DNA of 47,504 nucleotides. Origin: Acidobacterium sp. Its GTDB lineage: Bacteria > Acidobacteriota > Terriglobia > Terriglobales > Acidobacteriaceae. Every line of letters starts with the position of its first letter. The first letter of the stretch is position 1. The position numbers and the translations under genes were made by a program. The DNA is taken from positions 2,032-49,535 of the forward strand of contig PMAD01000082.1 in the NCBI GenBank assembly GCA_003152415.1, given 5' to 3'. The notes under the pieces were generated by a model, which was not told the origin of the DNA, searched no databases, and was given only the letters and a program-made list of their open reading frames with translations. Below are positions 1-7,412 of the stretch, piece by piece.

Positions 1-747
1 CCCGCCCAGCCCCTGCGCGCCAATCCCCAGCCGATTCACCTTCTCGTAAATCTCAATCCGCATCTCTTCCAGGTTGTTCCTCGGCCCGCGATCCAGCAGC
101 TCCCGCATATCGATCGGATCCATCAGCGACTCCTTCGCCAGCAGCATCGCCTTCTCCGCCGTCCCGCCAATCCCAATTCCCAGCATCCCCGGCGGACACC
201 ACCCCGCACCCATCGTCGGCACCGTCTTCAGTACCCACTCCACCACCGAGTCCGAAGGATTCAGCATCGCGAACTTTGACTTTGCCTCGCTCCCTCCGCC
301 CTTCGCCGCGACCGTCACCTCCACCTCGCCGCCCCGCACCATCTCAACGCTCACCACCGCCGGCGTATTGTCCTTCGTGTTTTTCCGCGCTCCCGCCGGA
401 TCGGCCAAAATCGAAGCCCGCAGCGTGTTATCCGGATCCAGATACGCCCGCCGTACCCCCGCATCCGCCATCTCCTGCACGGTCATCTGCGCGTCCCACC
501 GCACGTCCATCCCAATCTTCAGAAATACCGTCACGATTCCCGTGTCCTGGCAGATCGGACGATGCCCCTCCGCGCACATCCGCGAATTAATCAGGATCTG
601 CGCAATCGCATCCTTCGCCGCCGCCGACTCCTCGCGCTCATACGCCCGCGCCAAACTCGTGATGTAGTCCACCGGATGGTAGTAGCTGATGTACTGCAAC
701 GCGTCCGCCACACTCTGAATAAAGTCTTCCTGCCGTATCGTCGCCAT
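1..747 (-). CDS. Class I fumarate hydratase, N-terminal/alpha part (partial, runs off window start)
   Basis: Reverse strand reads MATIRQEDFIQSVADALQYISYYHPVDYI...RPICQDTGIVTVFLKIG...KGGGSEAKSKFAMLNPSDS...GAGWCPPGMLGIGIGGTAEKAM, typical of class I fumarase. It is absent from the ORF track because there is no stop inside the window. Confidence 0.92.
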   Translation of the reverse strand, partial: MATIRQEDFIQSVADALQYISYYHPVDYITSLARAYEREESAAAKDAIAQILINSRMCAEGHRPICQDTGIVTVFLKIGMDVRWDAQMTVQEMADAGVRRAYLDPDNTLRASILADPAGARKNTKDNTPAVVSVEMVRGGEVEVTVAAKGGGSEAKSKFAMLNPSDSVVEWVLKTVPTMGAGWCPPGMLGIGIGGTAEKAMLLAKESLMDPIDMRELLDRGPRNNLEEMRIEIYEKVNRLGIGAQGLGG

Positions 748-1032
748 CGAATTTCTCTCAGCCTTCAGGTTAATCCACCTGACGATTCCAGGCTTTTCAC
801 CCCCACCAAAGCGCCCAGCCGCGCGGAGCGCTCCGCGCCGGCTCCTCGGCCATCAGATTACCCAGTCCTCAACAGTTACCAAGTGTGCATATGTTCAATC
901 CCGATTCCGTATTAGCTTGGTTAGCGATGCGAGAAGCGTCCGGTGCCGCGCTGTCTGTGCAGCCGAACACCAACGGTCGGCCCCGACGCTGATTCCCTCG
1001 CCCACAGGTTTTCCTTAAGGAGAACAAAATCT

Positions 1033-2148
1033 ATGCATCCACGAATCCTGAAATCCGCATGTATCGTCCTGGCCTCCGCAGCTCTGGCTTTCCTGTCTAC
1101 CGGCTGCAAAGTCGTTCCGGTCAAGCTCACGTGCAACGCCAGTGCCCCTTCCATCTACGCAGGCGACCCGGAAACCGTCACTGCCACACCTGAGTCCCTC
1201 ACCACCAAAAAGAAATGGGACGCCCTCTACACCTGGAGCGGCACCGGCGTCACCGGCAATGAAACCACCGCAACCGTAGCCACCGCCTCGCTCGATCCTG
1301 GCACCTACACCGTCAAGGCCGAAGTGAAGGAAGGCAAGAAAGGCAAAGAAGGAACAAAGCCCGGAGAGACCGCTGCGTGCCAGTCCGACTTCACGGTCAA
1401 GCCCTTCGATCCTCCCACCATCAGTTGCTCCGCCGATCCTGCCAGCGTCATGTCCGGCAGCAGCTCTACCATCACCGCCACGGCATCCAGTCCGCAGAAT
1501 CGTCCCCTCACCTACAGTTACTCCGCCTCTGCCGGATCCATCAGCGGAACCGGGACCACCGCGACTCTCTCCACCACCGGCGCTCCAGCCGGATCCATCA
1601 CCGTCACCTGCAGCGTCGCGGACGACAAGTCGCATTCCGTTTCCGCCACCACATCGGTGACGGTCCAGGTTCCTCCTCCGCCGCCGCCCCCCAAATCGCA
1701 AACCCTGTGCGCGGTCCAGTTCAATCAGGACACAAAGCGTCCCACTCGCGTCGATAACGAGGCTAAGGCCTGCCTCGACGACGTTGCCCTGAACGCCCAG
1801 CAAAAGGCCGACGCCACTCTGGTGCTCGTCGGCAACTCCGCTCCGGTCCCCGCGCCGAAAAAGCACCACCACCATCCCGCGCCGACTGCCGAAGAACTGG
1901 CAGCGCAGCGCGCGATCAACACCAAAGCGTACCTTGTCTCGGACAAGGGGATCGATGCCAGCCGCATCCTGGTCAAGTCCGGCGCCAGCGGGCAGAACCA
2001 GGTTGACGATTATCTGGTCCCGGCCGGCGCCAACTTCGATAACGATGTCCCCGGCGCCACCGCCGTTGACGAGAACGCCGTCAAAGCGCAGCCGCGCAAC
2101 CCTGTGAAACACCATCATCATCACAAGGCCGCTGCCGCAACCCAATAA
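1033..2148 (+). CDS. Secreted lipoprotein with Ig-like repeats and a divergent OmpA-like C-terminal domain, His-rich segments
   Basis: Lipobox LAFLSTGC after a signal peptide; Ser/Thr-rich Ig-like repeats; C-terminal AAQRAINTKAYLVSDKGIDASRI resembles an OmpA domain; KKHHHHPAP and KHHHHHK tracts. Confidence 0.75.
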   Translation: MHPRILKSACIVLASAALAFLSTGCKVVPVKLTCNASAPSIYAGDPETVTATPESLTTKKKWDALYTWSGTGVTGNETTATVATASLDPGTYTVKAEVKEGKKGKEGTKPGETAACQSDFTVKPFDPPTISCSADPASVMSGSSSTITATASSPQNRPLTYSYSASAGSISGTGTTATLSTTGAPAGSITVTCSVADDKSHSVSATTSVTVQVPPPPPPPKSQTLCAVQFNQDTKRPTRVDNEAKACLDDVALNAQQKADATLVLVGNSAPVPAPKKHHHHPAPTAEELAAQRAINTKAYLVSDKGIDASRILVKSGASGQNQVDDYLVPAGANFDNDVPGATAVDENAVKAQPRNPVKHHHHHKAAAATQ

Positions 2149-2172
2149 CCAATCCCGCCAACGCGACAGTGA

Positions 2173-2203
2173 GGAGGGCTGACCCGATCAGGGCCAGCCC
2201 TCC
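2173..2203 (+). terminator. Hairpin, candidate terminator of the upstream lipoprotein gene
   Basis: GGAGGGCTG...CAGCCCTCC 9-bp perfect arms just after the 2148 stop; no strong U tract. Confidence 0.5.
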
Positions 2204-2224
2204 CGCGCCTGGTCATGAGCCTTG

Positions 2225-2250
2225 GGTATTACTTTTGCTAAAATGTAAGG
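2225..2250 (+). promoter_or_regulatory. Conserved vapBC upstream element, copy 1
   Basis: GGTATTACTTTTGCTAAAATGTAAGG, near-identical to 3463-3489; internal imperfect dyad TTAC-TTTT/AAAA-T-GTAA. Confidence 0.6.
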
Positions 2251-2268
2251 ACAAAGGAGGGCCCGCTC

Positions 2269-2526
2269 ATGGAATCCGCTGTTACCAGTAAAGGTCAGGT
2301 CACGATTCCCAAGGAAGCACGCGACCACCTCGGCCTCAAACCCGGCGACTGCGTCAAGTTCTTCATCCAACCCGACGGCCACGTCGTCATGCTGCCGAAA
2401 ATCCCCGCCTCCGCGCTTAGGGGGATTGTCCCTAAACGCAAAGGCAGCCCGGTTTCGCTCGAAGAGATGGATGAAGCCATTGCCGCGGGCGCGGTGGCCA
2501 GGTATCTGCGCGCAACACGCCGGTGA
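2269..2526 (+). CDS. AbrB/MazE/VapB-type antitoxin
   Basis: MESAVTSKGQVTIPKEARDHLGLKPGDCVKFFI is a SpoVT/AbrB-type domain; overlaps the downstream PIN toxin by 4 bp (GTGA). Confidence 0.88.
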   Translation: MESAVTSKGQVTIPKEARDHLGLKPGDCVKFFIQPDGHVVMLPKIPASALRGIVPKRKGSPVSLEEMDEAIAAGAVARYLRATRR

Positions 2527-2918
2527 TCGGTATCGATACCAACATCCTCGTCCGCCATCTGACGCAGGATGACCCGATGCAGTCGCGCCGCGCTACCCAT
2601 CTCATCGAGCGCGAGCTTACCCAGGACAGCCCTGGATTCATCAGCTTGGTCACCGTCGTCGAAACGGTCTGGGTCCTCCGCAGATCATTTCGCATTTCTG
2701 ATGCCGCAATCGCCGCAATACTCGAGCAAATCATCGAGGTCGACAACCTCATCGTCCAAAACGAACGCGAAGTTTTCGCCGCCATGGTCGCCCTGAGAAC
2801 CGGCGAAGCATCATTCGACGACGCCCTCATTGGAGCCCTCGGGGCCTGGGCCGGCTGTTCCACCACCCTCACCTTCGACCGAAAAGCCTCTCGCCTGAAG
2901 GATTTTCAACTCGCCTGA
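2523..2918 (+). CDS. PIN-domain toxin, VapC family
   Basis: MIGIDTNILVRHLTQDDP...ETVWVL...SFDDALIGALGAWAGCSTTLTFDRKA; PIN acidic residues present. Confidence 0.88.
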   Translation: MIGIDTNILVRHLTQDDPMQSRRATHLIERELTQDSPGFISLVTVVETVWVLRRSFRISDAAIAAILEQIIEVDNLIVQNEREVFAAMVALRTGEASFDDALIGALGAWAGCSTTLTFDRKASRLKDFQLA

Positions 2919-2956
2919 CGTGCCCCGAGCTTCTCGCAGCCGTCAGCCTGGCAAGC

Positions 2957-3400
2957 CTACTTCGGCGTGATATTGCTCACCGGCAAATCCCAATGCGCCA
3001 GCAGTATCTCGAAACGCCGCTGCTCCCGCGCGCGATACGTGTCCTGATCCGGCCATAGCTCCTTAATCAGCGCTTCCTCGTCGGGGTTCGCGGTCGTCGC
3101 CACGGTCGAGTTCTTAAAGACGATCGTCACCCGATAATCCCAGCGCGCATCTTCGGTCATGTGGTTGGCCGGCGTCTCAATCTTGACCGAGAGCATGCGC
3201 CCCGTCTTCTCGATTCGCTGCAGCAGTGGATAGTGGTATTTCAGGAAGAGCTCCAAAAACTCCTGCTGATGCCCCCATTGCGTCTTGTAGTAGTACTCCA
3301 TCGTGTAGGGCTGGTCTGCCGATCCCTGTGGCGGCGCTCCCTGGGCGAACACCGGCAGCGCGGTCGCGAACAGCAGCAATGCCGGCAATAGATTTCTCAT
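2957..3400 (-). CDS. Small secreted hypothetical protein
   Basis: MRNLLPALLLFATALPVFAQGAPPQG signal peptide; coherent ORF divergent from the second vapBC module. Confidence 0.7.
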   Translation of the reverse strand: MRNLLPALLLFATALPVFAQGAPPQGSADQPYTMEYYYKTQWGHQQEFLELFLKYHYPLLQRIEKTGRMLSVKIETPANHMTEDARWDYRVTIVFKNSTVATTANPDEEALIKELWPDQDTYRAREQRRFEILLAHWDLPVSNITPK

Positions 3401-3462
3401 CGGATCCCCCTTCAACCGGTTTTCGCCACAATTGTATGCTGCCCGGAAAACCGCACCGCCCA

Positions 3463-3489
3463 GGTATTACTTTTGCTGAAATGTAATGG
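3463..3489 (+). promoter_or_regulatory. Conserved vapBC upstream element, copy 2
   Basis: GGTATTACTTTTGCTGAAATGTAATGG, one substitution from copy 1 over the first 24 nt. Confidence 0.6.
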
Positions 3490-3499
3490 GAGGACCAAA

Positions 3500-3751
3500 A
3501 TGGAATCGGCGATCACCAGCAAAGGCCAGGCCACCATCCCCAAACCCATCCGCGACCACCTCGGCCTCAAACCCGGCGACCAGGTCAAATTCTTCATCCA
3601 CCCCGACGGGCACGTCGCGATCCTGCCGACATTACAGGTCACCGCGCTCAAGGGAATGCTGCGCACGCGCAGGAAAGCCTCGCTCGCAGATATGGATGCC
3701 GCTATCGCGAAAGGCGCTACCCGCGGATTCACCCGTAGCAAAAAACGGTGA
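3500..3751 (+). CDS. AbrB/MazE/VapB-type antitoxin (paralogue of 2269-2526)
   Basis: MESAITSKGQATIPKPIRDHLGLKPGDQVKFFIHPDGHV; GGGAGG ribosome-binding site upstream. Confidence 0.88.
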   Translation: MESAITSKGQATIPKPIRDHLGLKPGDQVKFFIHPDGHVAILPTLQVTALKGMLRTRRKASLADMDAAIAKGATRGFTRSKKR

Positions 3752-4143
3752 TCGGCCTCGACACTAACATCCTGGTCCGATACATCACCCTGGACGACCC
3801 GGTCCAGGCGATGCGGGCTGCGCAAATCATCGAGCGCCAGTGCACGCCGGACGAGCCGGGATTCGTGAGTCTCGTCACGATGGTCGAACTCACGTGGGTT
3901 TTGGAAACCTTTTACGAATTCTCCAATGAACTGATCGCCGGCGCGATCGAACGCACCCTTGGGATCGCCACCCTCTCCGTCCAGAACGAGCGCGAAGTTT
4001 TCACCGCCATGGTCGCCCTCAAAACCGGCTCCGCCTCTTTCGACGACGCCCTCATCGCCGCCCTTGGCGCCTGGGCCGGCTGCTCCTCCACCCTCACCTG
4101 CGACCGAAAAGCCGCCCGCCTCAGGGATTTTCAACTCGCCTGA
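3748..4143 (+). CDS. PIN-domain toxin, VapC family (paralogue of 2523-2918)
   Basis: MIGLDTNILVRYITLDDP...SFDDALIAALGAWAGCSSTLTCDRKAARLRDFQLA; closely similar to the first VapC. Confidence 0.88.
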   Translation: MIGLDTNILVRYITLDDPVQAMRAAQIIERQCTPDEPGFVSLVTMVELTWVLETFYEFSNELIAGAIERTLGIATLSVQNEREVFTAMVALKTGSASFDDALIAALGAWAGCSSTLTCDRKAARLRDFQLA

Positions 4144-4193
4144 TCGCCCCAGGCTCCATCCTCCGCCCCTTCCCCATCGTCTAATCTATAAAC

Positions 4194-5224
4194 ATGGGCG
4201 AAAGCGTGTCCCCCACCGAAGTTTTCGACGTCCTCGTCATCGGCGCCGGCCCCACCGGCATGGCCTGCGCCATCGAAGCGCAGCGCGCTGGCTTCCGCTC
4301 CGTCCTCGTCGACAAGGGCTGCCTCTGCAATTCCCTCTTCCACTACCCCTCGCACATGACCTTCTTCACCACCTCCGAGCTGCTCGAGATCGGCGACATT
4401 CCCTTCCCCAGTCCCAACGCCAAGCCCACACGCAACGAGGCCCTCGAGTACTACCGCAAGGTCGCCATGCACTACCAGCTCGACATCCGCGCCTACGAGC
4501 GCGTCGAATCCGTCACCGGCGAGGACCTGAACTTTGACGGTCTCCACGCGCGATCAGTTCGGCCGTGAACATCGTTACAGCTCGCGCAAGGTCGTCGTCG
4601 CTACCGGCTACTACGATCTGCCCAACCTCATGAACATCCCCGGCGAGGAACTGCCCAAGGTAATGCACTACTACGTCGACCCCCATCCCTTACTACGGCC
4701 TCGATGTCGTCGTCATCGGCGGCAAGAACTCCGCCGCCATCGCCGCCCTCGAACTCTGGCGTCACGGCGCCCGCGTCACGGTCGTCTATCGCGGCTCCGC
4801 CATGCAGCCCCACATCAAGTACTGGATTCTCCCCGACATCGAAAACCGTATCAAGAACGGCCAGATCACCGCGTATTTCAACACAAACGTCACCCGCATC
4901 GATCCCGACTCCATCACTGTCGAGACGCCGCAGGGCCCGCGCGTTCTGGCGAATAACTACGTCTTCGCAATGACCGGCTACCTTCCCGACTTCACTTTCC
5001 TCGAGTCGCTCGGTATCCGCATCGAAGGCGAATACCGCTGCCCGGCCTGCGATCCACGCAGCCTCGAGAGCAACGTTCCGGGCATTTATCTCGCCGGCGT
5101 CATCATCGCCGGCGATCGCACCAACGAAATTTTCATCGAGAACGGCCGATTCCACGGCCGTCAGATTGCCGAAGACCTGAAGCAGAAGCTGCAGGCGCCA
5201 GTCAGTGCGCTGGCCGGCGTTTAG
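4194..5224 (+). pseudogene. ypdA: YpdA-like FAD/NAD(P) oxidoreductase (putative bacillithiol disulfide reductase), split over three frames
   Basis: FDVLVIGAGPTGMACAIEAQRAGF...GCLCNSLFHYPSHMTFFTT (frame 0), DQFGREHRYSSRKVVVATGYYDLPN (frame 1), YYGLDVVVIGGKNSAAIAALELW...IIAGDRTNEIFIENGRFHGRQIAEDL (frame 2): one protein interrupted twice. Confidence 0.8.
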
Positions 5225-5343
5225 GAGCACGGAGCATTAGCTCGTCTTTTGCTGACAGTTCTCAGCCCGCTATTTTCGCTCGCTTTTTACAGCTCTTTGC
5301 CGATTTTTTTGCCAAAAGTTTTCCCCGGCATTTTCTAACTGGT

Positions 5344-5415
5344 GTTTCGCTGATAGCTTTTCGCTAGCGGCTCTTTTGCTGACAGCTTTTTTCGCTGACC
5401 GCTTTTCGCTAACCG
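5344..5415 (+). repeat. Degenerate ~14-bp tandem repeat (consensus near CTTTTCGCTGACAG), 5 units
   Basis: GTTTCGCTGATAG|CTTTTCGCTAGCGG|CTCTTTTGCTGACAG|CTTTTTTCGCTGACCG|CTTTTCGCTAACCG, ending 1 nt before the kinase ATG. Confidence 0.65.
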
Positions 5416-5416
5416 T

Positions 5417-7270
5417 ATGTCGATGCTGAGACCACGAACGATTCGCGGCCAATTCATGGCCGCCCTTGTCCTCTTCGAGATCTTCGTCGTTGGCATTTTC
5501 ACGCTCCTGCTCGTCCATCATCAGCAGGGTGAGCTGAAACAGCGAATGCAGCGCCGCCTCGAAAATCAGTCGGTCCAGGTTGCCGCCCTTGGCAACTTCG
5601 CACTCTCCGATCCCCACGCCGAATCATTGTCCCGTGTCGTTGCCGACATCGCCAGAGCGCCCAGCGTCAGTGCCGTGCAGATTACCGACCTCGACGGCCG
5701 CACCCTCGCCAGCACCGACCCCACAACCATCGGCAAGCTGACCCTCTCTCTGCGTGAGAAGACCTACCTGCACGACCTCGACCGTCCGGCCATGTTTCAG
5801 GACTCGAATCGCCAATGGGAAGTGGTCACCCCGCTCCTCGAAGCGGGCCGCCTCCGCGCACTTGCATGGATTTATCCCAATGACTATCAGGACCGCCAGG
5901 ACTTCCTGGCCCTGCTCAAGATCACCTGCTTGTGGGCTGCGTTTGTCCTCGCCGGCTGCACCATCATTGCTGGCGTCCTCGCGGAATCCATCACCCACCA
6001 GCTCGCCATGCTCACCCGCGCTACCCGCAGCCTCATCCTCAACCCCGAAGACACCTCCGACTTCCCCCTCCCCGTCAAATCCTCCACCGAAGCCGCCGAG
6101 CTCACTATCGCCTTCAACCGCATGGTCGCCGCCGCCCAGGATCAGCGCGCCGGCCTCAACGAAACCCTCGCCCTCCTCGACTCCATGCTCGCCAACGCCC
6201 CCATCGGCTTCGCCTTCTTCGATCGCAAATACCGCTTCGTCCGCGTCAATCAGTTCCTCGCCGACATGAACGGCTACTCCTTCGCCCTCCACCTCGGCCG
6301 CAGCATCGCCGGAGTCCTTCCCCCCAGCGCGGCGGCAAAGCTCGAGCACACCATCGAAGCGGTCTTCCGCTCCGGTGCGCCTGTTCGCAACCTCGAGCTC
6401 GCCTGGGAACACGACGGCCGCCCCCGCAGCTGGCTCGCCCACCTCTATCCCGTTCGCACCGAAAGCGAAGCCACTCGCTGGGTCGGCGCCATCCTCGTTG
6501 ACACCACCGAGCAGAAGCGCGGCGAAGAAACCCTCCGCCGCACCGAGAAGCTAGCCGCCACCGGCCGTCTCGCCGCCTCCATCGCCCACGAAATCAACAA
6601 CCCCCTCGAAGCCGTCACCAACCTCCTCTACCTCATCCGCCAGGAAGATCTCAGCCCCGAAACCGCCCGCTTCGCCGAGCTCGCCCAGCAGGAAGTCACC
6701 CGCGTCTCCGAAATCACCCAGCAGACCCTCCGCTTCTATCGCCAGTCCACCCTCCCCGCCGTCTCCAATGTCAGCGAGCTCCTCGACTCCGTGCTCACCC
6801 TCCACCTCGGCCGCCTCCAGACCCTCCAGGTCGACCTCCAGCGCGACTACGAAGCCGATCTCCCCCTCTTCTGTTTCGCCGGAGAACTGCGCCAGCTCTT
6901 TGCCAACCTCATTGGCAACGCCCTCGACGCGATGACTCCCGACGGCGGCCGCCTGATCGTGCGCGCACACAGCTCCCACCAGAACGGCGTCGCTGGCATC
7001 CGCGTCTCGGTCGCCGATACCGGCTGCGGCATCTCCGAGGATGCCCGCCGCCACATCTTTGAACCCTTCTTCACCACCAAAGAAGCCACCGGCACCGGCC
7101 TCGGCCTATGGGTCAGCGAACAAATCGTCCGCAAGCACCACGGCTCGGTTCGCGTGCGCAGCCGCTCCACCGGAGCCACCACCGGCACCGTCTTCAGCAT
7201 CTTCTTCCCCGCCACCGGCGTCGAACCCGACACCGAAGCCGAGCCCGCCAGCGAAACCGTGTCATCCTGA
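5417..7270 (+). CDS. Membrane sensor histidine kinase (two TM segments, PAS, HisKA, HATPase_c), orphan
   Basis: LAATGRLAASIAHEINNPLEAV H-box; DTGCGISEDARRHIFEPFFTTKEATGTGLGLWV; no adjacent response regulator. Confidence 0.92.
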   Translation: MSMLRPRTIRGQFMAALVLFEIFVVGIFTLLLVHHQQGELKQRMQRRLENQSVQVAALGNFALSDPHAESLSRVVADIARAPSVSAVQITDLDGRTLASTDPTTIGKLTLSLREKTYLHDLDRPAMFQDSNRQWEVVTPLLEAGRLRALAWIYPNDYQDRQDFLALLKITCLWAAFVLAGCTIIAGVLAESITHQLAMLTRATRSLILNPEDTSDFPLPVKSSTEAAELTIAFNRMVAAAQDQRAGLNETLALLDSMLANAPIGFAFFDRKYRFVRVNQFLADMNGYSFALHLGRSIAGVLPPSAAAKLEHTIEAVFRSGAPVRNLELAWEHDGRPRSWLAHLYPVRTESEATRWVGAILVDTTEQKRGEETLRRTEKLAATGRLAASIAHEINNPLEAVTNLLYLIRQEDLSPETARFAELAQQEVTRVSEITQQTLRFYRQSTLPAVSNVSELLDSVLTLHLGRLQTLQVDLQRDYEADLPLFCFAGELRQLFANLIGNALDAMTPDGGRLIVRAHSSHQNGVAGIRVSVADTGCGISEDARRHIFEPFFTTKEATGTGLGLWVSEQIVRKHHGSVRVRSRSTGATTGTVFSIFFPATGVEPDTEAEPASETVSS

Positions 7271-7355
7271 AACACAGCTGGTGCCCACAACCTGGCCCGA
7301 GTGAGCGGAGCGAATCGAATGGCTCCCTGGTTTTGGGATGTAGGACTGCGTTTTT

Positions 7356-7387
7356 CTGTACCCTGTACCCTGCACCCTGTACCCTGT
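7356..7387 (+). repeat. Heptamer tandem repeat CTGTACC x4.5
   Basis: CTGTACC CTGTACC CTGCACC CTGTACC CTGT, read directly. Confidence 0.85.
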
Positions 7388-7412
7388 CTATCTCGGAGGA
7401 AACCACCCACCC

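Noticed and set aside
1015-2145. 376-aa minus-strand ORF
   Set aside because: Antisense to the lipoprotein gene with signal peptide and lipobox; low-complexity Gly/Asp/Val product.
5270-5617. Minus-strand ORF with SEKRSAKKAVSKRAASEKLSAK repeat
   Set aside because: The repeat is the reverse reading of the DNA array at 5344-5415 and the ORF overlaps the kinase start; treated as a DNA repeat.
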